A stretch of 64,000 nucleotides of DNA from Xanthomonas hyacinthi (GTDB lineage Bacteria; Pseudomonadota; Gammaproteobacteria; Xanthomonadales; Xanthomonadaceae): contig NZ_CP043476.1 of the NCBI RefSeq assembly GCF_009769165.1, positions 3,045,001-3,109,000 on the forward strand, given 5' to 3'. The notes beneath the pieces are model-generated. The model had not been told where the DNA came from. It saw only the letters and a program-made list of their open reading frames with translations, and searched no databases. The position numbers were made by a program, and so were the translations under genes. Below, in pieces: positions 48,784 through 58,212 of this stretch. How positions within the stretch are numbered: the first letter of the stretch is position 1; each line of letters starts with the position of its first letter.

Positions 48784-51633
48784 ATGGACGCCGGCGAGAA
48801 GGAGCTCTGGCACGAGGCCGACCGGATTCTCGACGAACTGCTCGACCTGCCCGCGCTGGAACGCGTGCCGCGGTTGCGGCACCTCCCGCTGGCGCCGGCG
48901 CTGCGCGAATGCGTGACACGCCTGCTGGCCGCGTACGAGGAAACCGGCGGTCCGCTCGATACCGGTCCGCTGCACGAATGGGTCACGCTGGCCGAAGCCG
49001 CTGCCAGACCTGCTGCGGATCTCGGCGGGCACCGGCTGGGCCGCTGGCGTCTGCTCGAACCGATCGGCCAAGGCGGCATGGCGGTGGTCTATCGTGCGGT
49101 CTCGTGCGAACCGCCACTGGACCAGCAGGCCGCGGTCAAGCTGCTGACCCTCGGCGCACTGGCGCGGGGTGGGCGTGAGCGCTTCCTGCGCGAGCAGCGC
49201 CTGCTGGCACGCCTGCGCCACCCCTACATCGCCCCGTTGTACGACGCCGGCGTGGCCGCCGACGGCACCCCGTGGCTGGCCATGGCGCTGGTCGAAGGCG
49301 AGCGCATCGACGACTGGTGCGAGCGCCATGATGCCGGCCTCGACGCACGTGTTGGCCTGGTCCTGCAGGTGGCCGAGGCGCTGGCTTGCGCGCACCGCAA
49401 CCTGGTGATCCATCGCGATATCAAGCCGTCGAACGTGTTGGTGGACGCCGACGGCCACGCCCGCTTGCTGGACTTCGGCATCGGCGCACTGGTCGATGCC
49501 GAGCACAACGACCGCACCGCTACCGGCCTGCATGCGTTGACTCCCGAATATGCCGCGCCCGAGCAGTTCGCTGGTGCCACGCCGACCACCGCGATGGATG
49601 TCTATGGCCTGGGCACGCTGCTGTACCGCCTGCTCGGTGGCCGGCCGCCGGGGCGGCCGGGCCCGGGCCCGTTGTTGGCGCCCCCGTCACGACTCGCCGC
49701 GTGTGCCGCCATCGACGCCGCGCCGCGCCGCTGGGCCCGGCAACTGCGTGGGGACCTGGATCTGATCGTGATGAAGGCGCTGGCGCCGGAGCCGGAACGC
49801 CGCTACCCCAGTGTCGACGCCCTGGCCACGGACCTGCGCCACTGGCAGGTCAGACGACCGATACAGGCGCGTGCGCCCAGCCTTGGTTATCGGCTGCGTC
49901 GTTTCCTGTCCCGCAATCGCTGGGGTGCTGCCGCGTGCGCGGCGCTGGCGGTGGCCTTGCTGGGCGGGGTCGCCATGGCCGGGTGGCAGGCGCGCTGGGC
50001 GCGAGAAGAAGCCCGACGCGCGCGCGCGGCCGCTGCCGAGTCCGAGGCCCAGCTCACCTACGTGGACAGCCTGCTGGAACTGCTGGTGGTGCCCAGCAAC
50101 GCGCCGGCGCAGCAGCGCGACGTCGGCGCGCTGGTGCGGCGGGTGGCCGAGCGCGCGCGCAAGGATCTGGCCGGACGCGATGCAGCGCTGGCGCGGGTGG
50201 AAAACGCCCTGGCCGGTGTGGCCGCCGATAGCGGCGACTATCCCCAGTCCGCCGAACTGGCCCGGAGCGCCCTGGCGCGTCGACGCGCCGGTTTCGGCGA
50301 CGACGCACCGGAAACCGCCGAGGCGATGCAGACCATGTCGTTTGCGCTACGGCAGAAGAACACGGCGCAAGACAGGGCCGAAGCGCTGCTACTGGCCGAG
50401 CGTGCCACCGCGATCCTGCGCCGCCACGCCGCCGCCACGCCGCAACTGGTGATGGCGCTGGACCATCTGGCATTGCTGCAGATGGAGCGCGACGACACGG
50501 CGCGGGCGTGGGCGCTGACCGACGAGGCCCAGTCGATCTGCGATCGCCGCGTGCATGACCATCCCTTCTGCGAAAGGCCGTTGTTCCGCCGCGCCGACCT
50601 GCAGTTCCGCCTGGGGCACTTCCAGGCGGCGATCGCGGGGTTCAGCAGGTTGCTGGAGCTGAAGCGGCAGCGCCTGGGCCCGGACGACGCACAGACCCTG
50701 CAGGTGGCCAGCCTGTTGGCAATGAGCTACAGCCGGTCCGGCGCCGGCGCCAAGGCGGTGCCGCTGCTCGCGCGGATCCTGGCGCAGCAGCGCCGCATCT
50801 ACGCCAGACCGACCGAGGAAATGCTTTTGACCCAGCAGAGCCTGGCCGAGGCCCTGAGCCAGTCCGGAGATTATCCACGCGCGCTGCAGCAGTTCGGCGA
50901 ACTGACCGGACAGATCCGGTCCGTTCTTGGGGAAGGCAGCGCGCAGATGGCGTATGCATTGTGCTCGCAGGGCCTGGCCGAGTACGACATGGGCCGCTAC
51001 CGGGAGGCCGCCAGAGACTGGCAGCGCAGCCGGGCGATCTACGCGGCGATGTTCGGCGCCGATTCGGCCTTTGCGATGGCCAACCTGCTCTTCTACGCCG
51101 ATACCCTGCGCGAACGTGGCCGGCCACACGAGGCGCTGCCGCTGCAACGGCAGGCGCAGGCAACGATGGAACGGTTGCTCGGGGCCGATTCGTTGTACGT
51201 CGCCCGTGGCCTGAGTCGCCTGGCGGCCACCGAAGTCGCCGTCGGCGATGGTGCGTCCGCACTGGCGCATTACGACCGCGCGGTGGCGATCTATCGCGTC
51301 AGCCTGCCTGCCGACAACCCCTTGCCGGCAGTGATTGCCGCCCCCCGCAGCAACGCGTTGCTGCAACTCGGCCGGGTCGATCAAGCGCGTGAAGCCGCGC
51401 GCGCCGCACTGGACGAAATCCAGGCCAAGGCCCGCCATCACCCACTCTATTACGGTCAGGCCCTGGCCCCGTATGTGCGGGCCATGTGCGCCACTGCGCC
51501 GGCCGCCCCGACGGGGTGTGCCGAGGCACGCCAGCTGGCGGCCGTCGAACTGCGGCGCGAAGACCTCGCCGGACGTGCGCGCCTGCTGCTGATCGCCGCG
51601 CTCGACGACACGGCGGCCGCGATCCGCCGCTGA
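48784..51633 (+). CDS. Transmembrane Ser/Thr protein kinase with TPR-like sensor domain
   Basis: A 949-residue PknB-type kinase. After an ~80-residue helical start, the kinase domain shows GQGGMA (95-100), AVKLL with Lys119, HRDIKPSN (210-217), DFG (230-232) and APE (258-260), so it should be active. A single membrane helix lies at ~380-401 (GAAACAALAVALLGGVAMAG). The ~540-residue C-terminal part is helical, TPR-like and predicted periplasmic. It begins three bases after the sigma-factor gene and probably phosphorylates that sigma factor in response to an envelope or external signal. Confidence 0.92.
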   Translation: MDAGEKELWHEADRILDELLDLPALERVPRLRHLPLAPALRECVTRLLAAYEETGGPLDTGPLHEWVTLAEAAARPAADLGGHRLGRWRLLEPIGQGGMAVVYRAVSCEPPLDQQAAVKLLTLGALARGGRERFLREQRLLARLRHPYIAPLYDAGVAADGTPWLAMALVEGERIDDWCERHDAGLDARVGLVLQVAEALACAHRNLVIHRDIKPSNVLVDADGHARLLDFGIGALVDAEHNDRTATGLHALTPEYAAPEQFAGATPTTAMDVYGLGTLLYRLLGGRPPGRPGPGPLLAPPSRLAACAAIDAAPRRWARQLRGDLDLIVMKALAPEPERRYPSVDALATDLRHWQVRRPIQARAPSLGYRLRRFLSRNRWGAAACAALAVALLGGVAMAGWQARWAREEARRARAAAAESEAQLTYVDSLLELLVVPSNAPAQQRDVGALVRRVAERARKDLAGRDAALARVENALAGVAADSGDYPQSAELARSALARRRAGFGDDAPETAEAMQTMSFALRQKNTAQDRAEALLLAERATAILRRHAAATPQLVMALDHLALLQMERDDTARAWALTDEAQSICDRRVHDHPFCERPLFRRADLQFRLGHFQAAIAGFSRLLELKRQRLGPDDAQTLQVASLLAMSYSRSGAGAKAVPLLARILAQQRRIYARPTEEMLLTQQSLAEALSQSGDYPRALQQFGELTGQIRSVLGEGSAQMAYALCSQGLAEYDMGRYREAARDWQRSRAIYAAMFGADSAFAMANLLFYADTLRERGRPHEALPLQRQAQATMERLLGADSLYVARGLSRLAATEVAVGDGASALAHYDRAVAIYRVSLPADNPLPAVIAAPRSNALLQLGRVDQAREAARAALDEIQAKARHHPLYYGQALAPYVRAMCATAPAAPTGCAEARQLAAVELRREDLAGRARLLLIAALDDTAAAIRR

Positions 51634-51944
51634 CCCCCAGCGCAGGGCGGCACCAGCAAGGTTCGCATTGCTCCTGGCGGAAGCGCCGGCATGGCAGGCC
51701 TGCCTGGCAGTTCATGGCCCCGTTTTGCGGATGTCTAGGTACAGGGCCCCGTTCCGGCCGGCCCGTCAGCGGAGCAGGCAGACCATGAAGCGTTTCCACC
51801 GACGGCGGCAGTGAGCCCGGCTCTGGCAGGCCTGGGCCGCTCCCGCAGATGAGGCTGCAGGGACTGGCCGCCGCCGGCGGCCGTCCTGCAACCGTGCAGC
51901 TTGGCCAACCGTGATGTTGTCGACAGGAAAACCCAGGAGTACAC
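51634..51944. other. Spacer before the lipoprotein gene
   Basis: A 311-base gap within the module. It has a short direct repeat, GGCCCCGTT at about 51716 and again 30 bases later, and a good ribosome-binding site (AGGAG) at its end. I see no gene and no confident -35/-10. A promoter used by the neighbouring sigma factor would be expected here. Confidence 0.45.
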
Positions 51945-52595
51945 ATGAAACGCAGCAACAGCCGCTTCAAGCCGAATCGTCCGCATGTCGCGATCGCGTG
52001 CGGACTGGCAATCATGCTCGCGCTTTCCGGTTGCGCGTCAACGCCGAACCGGCCCTTGCAGAGCAGCGCCCGCGAGGCGTTTCCCGACCTGTCGCAAGCG
52101 GTGTCGGGCAATGAAGCGCCGGCGGAGGCGATGAAGGTCGCGGTCTATGAGGCTGGATTCGAGGATGTCTTCCGTGTGGCCAGCGTCTCGGCGAGCCAGG
52201 CCCAGCTCAATGTCGAGCAGGTCGACAAGAAGAACGGGCTGATCTTCGCCACCCGCGATGCCATGCTGCTGCCGGGCATTTCCGCTTACGACCAGCCGTC
52301 GCCGCACCGCTTCTTCTACGTCATCTCGGTAACGGAGCTGGATGCCAAGCGCAGCCAGGTACGCGTCGTCGCCAAAGTGCAGGCGGAATGCCAGAACAGC
52401 GTGGAGGGCGGCAATCGGGCGCTGTTGGGCGCCCTTTCGTTTGGTATGAGCGAAATCGCGTTAGCGCCGATCCGTCATGCCTGCGAGCGGATCACGCACA
52501 CCCGGTGGGCGCAGGGCACGTGGACGGCGGCGTTGGAGATGGGCCAGTTCCAGGTGTTCATGCGCAACAACCTGCTGGCTGCGGGATTGCTATGA
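51945..52595 (+). CDS. Lipoprotein of unknown function in the ECF/kinase module
   Basis: A 216-residue protein with a clear lipoprotein signal peptide: basic start MKRSNSRFKPNRPH, hydrophobic core and lipobox LSGC with Cys30. The mature part has alternating strands and helices (VDKKNGLIFATRDAMLLPG, FFYVISVTELDAKRSQVRVV). Two further cysteines are present (ECQNSV and HACERI). I do not recognise a family. AGGAG is placed eight bases before the ATG. It sits downstream of the kinase and 46 bases before the secreted-protein gene, so it may be a sensor or target of the sigma factor. Confidence 0.75.
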   Translation: MKRSNSRFKPNRPHVAIACGLAIMLALSGCASTPNRPLQSSAREAFPDLSQAVSGNEAPAEAMKVAVYEAGFEDVFRVASVSASQAQLNVEQVDKKNGLIFATRDAMLLPGISAYDQPSPHRFFYVISVTELDAKRSQVRVVAKVQAECQNSVEGGNRALLGALSFGMSEIALAPIRHACERITHTRWAQGTWTAALEMGQFQVFMRNNLLAAGLL

Positions 52596-52641
52596 CCATG
52601 GTGATGCGACTGTCCACGGGCCTGGACGGCGGAGGGGCGTC

Positions 52642-53706
52642 GTGGCCAGGTTCCGGTTGAGCGGGGTCTTCCTGTCGATATGCGCAGCACTGGCGGCGGG
52701 AACGGCAGGCGCCCAGCTGGCCAAGTCGATCAGGCTCGAATCCGCTCCGGTCGGCGCGCAAGTCTTCCTGTTGCAAGGAGGCGGCCGCAAGCAGGTTTGC
52801 GCGACGACCCCATGCGACTGGCAGGCCGATTTCCACAGCGACCGTTCCGTGCTGCGGCTTGGTTTCGAGCTGGCTGGCCATGAGGGCGCCACGCTGGAAG
52901 TTTCGGCCGGGCCAAGTCACGTCAAGGCAAGTCTGAAAGCGGAGAAAAGCGCGGTCCGCGCGCCTGCGCAGACTGCACGGGTGCAGCAATTGCAGTCCAG
53001 GCTGATGCCGGCGATCGCGGAAGCCGTGCGGGTAGGGGAGGCGAACAGCAAGGTCTCGCGGTCGTCGGGTTCGGCCAGCCTGCGCGAGATCGGTGGTCGC
53101 ACCTATGTCTATCTGCCGCTCAAGGTATGGAACCTCGAACCATTCATCGTCGACGGCAAGGGATCGCTGGTGCGTGCGATGTGGATGAGTTCGGGCGGGG
53201 GCTACGACGCCATGTTGGAGGACCGGCTCGCTGGCGAAGGAATCGATGGGACTATCGTCGAGGCCACGATCGGCGGTCCGGCCGACAGCGGTTTCTCCGT
53301 GGCTGGTCAGGCCGAGGCAGAGACGGAGATGACCTGCATCCCCGGTACGGTCATGGTGTACCAAAGTTGTGCCACACAGGCGCCTACCTACGAGACCTCT
53401 TGCTACAACGGAACCTGCAGTACGCGCCAGAGCGGCACGCACTGCGCGCCCGGCAACGTCGCGCAGTACAACGCTTGCGCAACGCGTGCGCCTGTCACGA
53501 AGTACACGGTCAAGGCCGATCCCCGGATCGGGATCACTCCCCAGTCCAACGCGCGCGGCGCGCGCTTGATCGGCATTTCCCATTGGTCGGGGAGCGATAG
53601 CCAGGGCGCACCGACATGGCTGCAGGCCGATGCATCGGGCCGCGTCGTCCATGTTGCCGGCCCACCTCCATCGGCTGCACTCAAACGCGACCTGGGATTG
53701 CCGTGA
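52642..53706 (+). CDS. Secreted PEGA-like protein with duplicated cysteine motif
   Basis: A 354-residue exported protein starting at a GTG after GGAGGGG. The signal peptide ends AALAAGTAGAQ (residues 1-25). Residues ~30-100 look like a PEGA-type beta domain (SAPVGAQVFLLQGG ... TTPCDW). Residues 230-285 hold two copies of CxPGxVxxYxxCATxAP (Cys232/Cys243 and Cys268/Cys279, 36 residues apart) with Cys254 and Cys259 between them. I do not recognise the family. It is the last gene of the module; the cysteines suggest disulfides in the periplasm or outside. Confidence 0.75.
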   Translation: MARFRLSGVFLSICAALAAGTAGAQLAKSIRLESAPVGAQVFLLQGGGRKQVCATTPCDWQADFHSDRSVLRLGFELAGHEGATLEVSAGPSHVKASLKAEKSAVRAPAQTARVQQLQSRLMPAIAEAVRVGEANSKVSRSSGSASLREIGGRTYVYLPLKVWNLEPFIVDGKGSLVRAMWMSSGGGYDAMLEDRLAGEGIDGTIVEATIGGPADSGFSVAGQAEAETEMTCIPGTVMVYQSCATQAPTYETSCYNGTCSTRQSGTHCAPGNVAQYNACATRAPVTKYTVKADPRIGITPQSNARGARLIGISHWSGSDSQGAPTWLQADASGRVVHVAGPPPSAALKRDLGLP

Positions 53707-53822
53707 GCGCATTGCGGCCACGACGGACCTGGCCCGGGCAGTAGACGCAGGGTGGGCACGGCAGGCGCCCACCCTTTGCTTTCACGCCCGATCCGGAAGC
53801 GGTGGGCGGCGTTGCCGTCAGC

Positions 53823-55484
53823 CTACTTCAGCGCCTTGAAGCGCAGCCGCTTCGGGCCGGCGTCGTCGCCCATGCGCCGCCGCTTGTCGGCCTCGTACTC
53901 GCGGTAGTTGCCCTGGAAGAACTCCACGTGCGAGTCGCCTTCGAACGCCAGGATGTGGGTCGCGATGCGGTCCAGGAACCAGCGGTCGTGCGAAATCACG
54001 AAGGTGTTGCCGGGGAATTCCAGCAGCGCGTCTTCCAGCGCACGCAGCGTCTCGATGTCCAGGTCGTTGGACGGTTCGTCGAGCAGCAGCACATTGCCGC
54101 CCTGCAGCAGGGTCTTGGCCATGTGCAGGCGGCCGCGCTCGCCGCCGGACAGGCTGCCGACCAGCTTCTGCTGGTCCTGGCCCTTGAAGTTGAAGCGGCC
54201 CAGGTAGGCGCGCGACTGGATCTCCACGCCGTTGATGTTGAGGATGTCCAGGCCGCCGGAGACTTCCTGGAACACGTTGTGGTTGCCCTCCAGCTTGTCG
54301 CGGCTCTGGTCCACGTAGGCCAGCTTCACCGTCGGCCCGAGCACGATCTCGCCCGCGTCCGGGGTCTCCTTGCCGATGATCATCTTGAACAGCGTCGACT
54401 TGCCGGCGCCGTTGGGACCGATGATGCCGACGATGGCGCCGGACGGCACCAGGAAGCTGAGGTCGTCGATCAGCAGGCGGTCGCCGAACTTCTTGGTGAC
54501 GTGCTTGAACTCGAGCACCGCGTTGCCCAGGCGCTCGCCCGGCGGAATGAAGATCTCGTTGGTCTCGTTGCGGCGCTGGTAATCGACCGACTGCAGCTCT
54601 TCCAGCCGCGCCAGGCGCGCCTTGCCCTTGGTGCGGCCGCCCTTGGCGTTCTGCCGCGACCATTCCAGTTCCTTCTGGATCGCCTTCTGCCGCGACTTCT
54701 CCTGGTTGTCTTCCTGCTTCAGGCGCTCTTCCTTCTGCATCAGCCAGTCGGTGTAGTTGCCCTTCCACGGAATGCCGCGGCCGCGGTCCAGTTCCAGGAT
54801 CCACTCGGCGGCGTTGTCGAGGAAGTAGCGATCATGGGTCACCGCCACCACGGTGCCGGTATAGCGCGCCAGGAACTGCTCCAGCCACTCCACCGACTCG
54901 GCGTCCAGATGGTTGGTCGGTTCGTCGAGCAGCAGCATGTCCGGCTTCTGCAGCAGCAGCCGGCACAGCGCCACGCGACGCTTCTCGCCGCCCGACAGTG
55001 GGCCGATCAGCGCGTCCCACGGCGGCAGGCGCAGCGCGTCGGCGGCCACTTCCAGCTGCTGCTCGAGCAGGTGCGCATCGCCGGCGGCGAGGATCGCCTC
55101 CAGCCGCTGCTGCTCGGTGGCGAGCTTGTCGAAGTCGGCGCCTTCCTCGGCATAGGCCTCGTAGATCTTGTCCAGCGCGGCCTGCGCCTGCAGCACCTCG
55201 CCCACGCCTTCCTCGACCGCTTCGCGCACGCTCTTGGCCGGGTCCAGCTCCGGCTCCTGCGCCAGGTAGCCGACCTTGATGCCCGGCTGCGGGCGCGCTT
55301 CGCCGCTGAAATCGGTGTCCACGCCGGCCATGATCTTCAGCACCGTCGACTTGCCGGCACCGTTGAGGCCGAGCAGGCCGATCTTGGCGCCGGGGAAGAA
55401 CGACAGCGAGATGTCCTTGATGATCTGGCGCTTCGGCGGCACCGTCTTGCTGACGCCGTTCATGGTGTAGATGTATTGCGACAT
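53823..55484 (-). CDS. ettA: Energy-dependent translational throttle protein EttA
   Basis: A 553-residue ABC-F protein that binds the ribosomal E site and gates elongation according to ATP/ADP. There are two ABC cassettes: Walker A GLNGAGKST and signature LSGGEKRRVAL, then GPNGAGKST and LSGGERGRLHM. The linker between them is charged (LKQEDNQEKSRQKAIQKE), as in EttA. There are no membrane segments. The start is MSQYIYTMNGVSK. Its 3' end is duplicated, in decayed form, 6 kb away at 47744-47899. Confidence 0.97.
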   Translation of the reverse strand: MSQYIYTMNGVSKTVPPKRQIIKDISLSFFPGAKIGLLGLNGAGKSTVLKIMAGVDTDFSGEARPQPGIKVGYLAQEPELDPAKSVREAVEEGVGEVLQAQAALDKIYEAYAEEGADFDKLATEQQRLEAILAAGDAHLLEQQLEVAADALRLPPWDALIGPLSGGEKRRVALCRLLLQKPDMLLLDEPTNHLDAESVEWLEQFLARYTGTVVAVTHDRYFLDNAAEWILELDRGRGIPWKGNYTDWLMQKEERLKQEDNQEKSRQKAIQKELEWSRQNAKGGRTKGKARLARLEELQSVDYQRRNETNEIFIPPGERLGNAVLEFKHVTKKFGDRLLIDDLSFLVPSGAIVGIIGPNGAGKSTLFKMIIGKETPDAGEIVLGPTVKLAYVDQSRDKLEGNHNVFQEVSGGLDILNINGVEIQSRAYLGRFNFKGQDQQKLVGSLSGGERGRLHMAKTLLQGGNVLLLDEPSNDLDIETLRALEDALLEFPGNTFVISHDRWFLDRIATHILAFEGDSHVEFFQGNYREYEADKRRRMGDDAGPKRLRFKALK

Positions 55485-55713
55485 GGGGGCTCCGTAGCGC
55501 ATGCCGGCGCCCAACCGGGGCGGTCGGACGGCAGCAGAAAAGGGATGCGCAACAGTATAGCGGGAAGGCCATTCAGCCGTTCCCGGCGGGTGTTGGTTAA
55601 CGCCCCCTTAATCCGGTTTGGCAAGCTGAATACGTAACCGGTTCCAGCAGGAAGCGGTTCAGACGCAAGGCGCATTAATGCAGTCGTGACACCAAAAAAG
55701 TGACGGAGTTCCC

Positions 55714-56178
55714 ATGAAGACCGAACGCATTGCCACCCTTGCCCTTTCGTCTCTGCTGGCGCTGGGTTTCATGGCGCCTGCGGCTTACGCCCGCGACGGT
55801 TGGGACGACCGCGACCCGCGCGGCTGGCACGACCGCGATCACGAGCGGCGCGACTACGACCGGCGCGACCGCGGTCGCGACCGCTACTGGCGCGAGCGCG
55901 AGCGCCATGACGACCGCCGCTACTACAGCCAGGGTTATCGCGACGGCTACCGCGGCCGTCCGGACGTCGTCGACTACCGCCCGGGTCCTCCGGGTCCGCC
56001 GCCGTGGGCACGCGGCCAGCCCTATTACGGTCCCAACTACGTGGTCTACGACTACGACCGCTACCAGGTGCGGCGCCCGCCGTACGGCTACCGCTGGGTG
56101 CGCGACGACCGCGGCAACCTGCTGATGGTCGCCATCGCCACCGGCATCATCGCCGACCTGGTGCTCAACGGCCGCTGA
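55714..56178 (+). CDS. RcnB-family periplasmic protein
   Basis: A 154-residue exported protein. A signal peptide (LALSSLLALGFMAPAAYA) precedes a very Arg/Asp/Tyr-rich mature region (residues ~27-90, many DRD and RRDYDRRDRG segments). The C-terminus, PPYGYRWVRDDRGNLLMVAI ATGIIADLVL, is the RcnB-like signature. RcnB in E. coli influences nickel/cobalt efflux, but most RcnB-like proteins are uncharacterised. The region 55485-55713 upstream holds the ettA and RcnB-like leaders and no gene. A long hairpin follows the stop. Confidence 0.8.
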   Translation: MKTERIATLALSSLLALGFMAPAAYARDGWDDRDPRGWHDRDHERRDYDRRDRGRDRYWRERERHDDRRYYSQGYRDGYRGRPDVVDYRPGPPGPPPWARGQPYYGPNYVVYDYDRYQVRRPPYGYRWVRDDRGNLLMVAIATGIIADLVLNGR

Positions 56179-56200
56179 ATCCGGGCCGCATGGCACGCCG

Positions 56201-56234
56201 CGACGGCCTCCTGCGGGAGGCCGTCGTGGTTCTG
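56201..56234 (+). terminator. Hairpin after the RcnB-like gene
   Basis: A perfect 11-bp stem CGACGGCCTCC / GGAGGCCGTCG with a four-base loop, 22 bases after the stop and followed by TGGTTCTGGTT. The T-tract is interrupted. Confidence 0.6.
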
Positions 56235-56302
56235 GTTCGCCGCCGGCCCTGCGCGGGGCTTAAACTAGCGGTCTGCCTTTTGTCCATGCCCCCGGAGACC
56301 CG

Positions 56303-57571
56303 ATGTTCCCGCGCGACGCCCGCATCGAAACCTACGATCCCGAACTGGCCCAGGCCATCGCCGCCGAAGCCGCCCGCCAGGAAGACCACGTCGAGCTGAT
56401 CGCCAGCGAGAACTACTGCAGCCCCCTGGTGATGGAAGCCCAGGGCAGCCAGCTGACCAACAAGTACGCCGAGGGCTACCCGGGCAAGCGCTACTACGGC
56501 GGCTGCGAATTCGTCGACATCGCCGAGCAGCTGGCGATCGACCGGGTCAAGCAGCTGTTCGGTGCCCCGCCTTACGACGACATGTACGCGAACGTGCAGC
56601 CGCACTCGGGTTCGCAGGCCAATCAGGCGGTGTACCTGGCGCTGCTGCAGCCCGGCGACACCATCCTGGGCATGTCGCTGGCCCACGGCGGCCACCTGAC
56701 CCACGGCGCCAAGGTCAACGTCTCCGGCAAGCTGTTCAACGCGGTGCAGTACGGCGTCAACGAGCACGGCCTGATCGACTACGACGAGGTCGAGCGGCTG
56801 GCGCTGGAGCACAAGCCGAAGATGGTCGTGGCCGGGTTCTCGGCGTATTCGCAGAAGATCGACTGGGCGCGCTTCCGCGCCATCGCCGACCAGGTCGGCG
56901 CGGTGCTGTTCGTGGACATGGCGCACGTGGCCGGGCTGGTCGCCGCCGGCGTGTATCCGAGCCCGCTGGCGCACGCGCACGTGGTCACCTCGACCACCCA
57001 CAAGACCCTGCGCGGTCCGCGCGGCGGCATCATCCTGGCCAAGGGCGCCAGCGAGGAGCTGGTCAAGAAGCTGCAGTCGATCGTGTTCCCGGGCATCCAG
57101 GGCGGTCCGCTGATGCACGTGATCGCGGCCAAGGCGGTGGCGTTCAAGGAAGCGCTGGAGCCGCAGTTCAAGGACTACCAGCAGCAGGTGGTGAAGAACG
57201 CGCAGGCGATGGCCAGGACCCTGATCGCGCGCGGCTACAAGATCGTCTCCGGCGGCACCGAGAACCACCTGATGCTGGTCGACATGATCGGCAAGGACGT
57301 GTCCGGCAAGGACGCGGAAGCGGCGCTGGGCAAGGCCCACATCACGGTCAACAAGAACGCGGTGCCCAACGACCCGCGTTCGCCATTCGTGACCTCCGGC
57401 CTGCGCCTGGGCACCCCGGCCATCACCACCCGCGGCTACCTGGAGCAGGACAGCATCGACCTGGCCCACTGGATCGCCGACGTGCTCGACGCCCCCGCCG
57501 ACGCCGCGGTCATCGCCCGCGTGCGCGAGGCGGCGACCGCGCAGTGCAGGAAGTATCCGGTGTATGGCTGA
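56303..57571 (+). CDS. glyA: Serine hydroxymethyltransferase GlyA
   Basis: A 422-residue PLP enzyme interconverting serine and glycine and charging tetrahydrofolate with a one-carbon unit, the substrate later reduced by MetF. Motifs are [47 protein letters not shown] and the PLP-lysine segment [17 protein letters not shown]-terminal GTPAITTRG is also typical. Length is as in E. coli plus a few residues. The upstream GGAGA is a fair ribosome-binding site. A heptamer element separates it from nrdR. Confidence 0.98.
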   Translation: MFPRDARIETYDPELAQAIAAEAARQEDHVELIASENYCSPLVMEAQGSQLTNKYAEGYPGKRYYGGCEFVDIAEQLAIDRVKQLFGAPPYDDMYANVQPHSGSQANQAVYLALLQPGDTILGMSLAHGGHLTHGAKVNVSGKLFNAVQYGVNEHGLIDYDEVERLALEHKPKMVVAGFSAYSQKIDWARFRAIADQVGAVLFVDMAHVAGLVAAGVYPSPLAHAHVVTSTTHKTLRGPRGGIILAKGASEELVKKLQSIVFPGIQGGPLMHVIAAKAVAFKEALEPQFKDYQQQVVKNAQAMARTLIARGYKIVSGGTENHLMLVDMIGKDVSGKDAEAALGKAHITVNKNAVPNDPRSPFVTSGLRLGTPAITTRGYLEQDSIDLAHWIADVLDAPADAAVIARVREAATAQCRKYPVYG

Positions 57572-57668
57572 AACGGGAATGGGGAATGGTGAATCGGGAA
57601 TGGTCAGAAGCGCTAAGCTGGCGCTGTTGACGTTCCCATTCCCCATTCCCGTTTCCCTATTCCCGGCG
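57570..57668 (+). repeat. Heptamer inverted-repeat element, copy 7 (glyA-nrdR spacer)
   Basis: The left arm (57570-57602) is GGGAATG/GGGAATGGTGAATC units, starting at the glyA stop. The right arm (57634-57667) is ATTCCC units ending seven bases before nrdR. The loop, TCAGAAGCGCTAAGCTGGCG, is the shortest in the window (~31 bases). It is non-coding. Confidence 0.85.
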
Positions 57669-57674
57669 CTCTGA

Positions 57675-58205
57675 ATGCATTGCCCCTTCTGCCAGCACAC
57701 CGACACCCGCGTGATCGATTCGCGGGTGTCCGAGGACGGCGCGACGATCCGTCGCCGCCGCGAGTGCGAGGCCTGCGGCGAGCGGTTCAGCACGCTGGAG
57801 ACGATCGAGCTGAAGCTGCCGACGGTGATCAAGAGCGACGGCGGCCGCGAGGCCTTCGATGCGCGCAAGCTGCGCACCAGTTTCGATCGCGCGCTGCAGA
57901 AGCGGCCGGTGGCCGAGGAGCAGATCGAGGCGGCGGTGCGCGCGGTGGTGCACCAGCTGCGCATGTCCGGCGAGCGCGAACTGCCGTCGATCCGGGTCGG
58001 CGAATACGTGATGGCCGAGCTGCGCAAGCTCGACCATGTCGGCTACGTGCGCTTCGCCTCGGTGTACCGCAGCTTCCAGGACGTGGCCGATTTCCGCGAG
58101 GAGATCGAGAAGCTCGAGCGCGAGCTGCCGGTGGGCAGCGAGCAGTTGCCGCTGCTGGAGCTGGTCCGCGCCGACAAGCCGGCCGACAAGTCCGGCAAGC
58201 GCTGA
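57675..58205 (+). CDS. nrdR: Transcriptional repressor NrdR
   Basis: A 176-residue regulator of ribonucleotide reductase genes. The N-terminal zinc ribbon has [15 protein letters not shown] and [12 protein letters not shown] (four cysteines). Residues ~50-140 are an ATP-cone domain ([40 protein letters not shown]). It senses ATP/dATP and represses nrd promoters through NrdR boxes. The glyA-nrdR-ribD order is common in proteobacteria. The ATG lies directly after the heptamer element. Confidence 0.97.
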   Translation: MHCPFCQHTDTRVIDSRVSEDGATIRRRRECEACGERFSTLETIELKLPTVIKSDGGREAFDARKLRTSFDRALQKRPVAEEQIEAAVRAVVHQLRMSGERELPSIRVGEYVMAELRKLDHVGYVRFASVYRSFQDVADFREEIEKLERELPVGSEQLPLLELVRADKPADKSGKR

Positions 58206-58212
58206 GCGCCGC

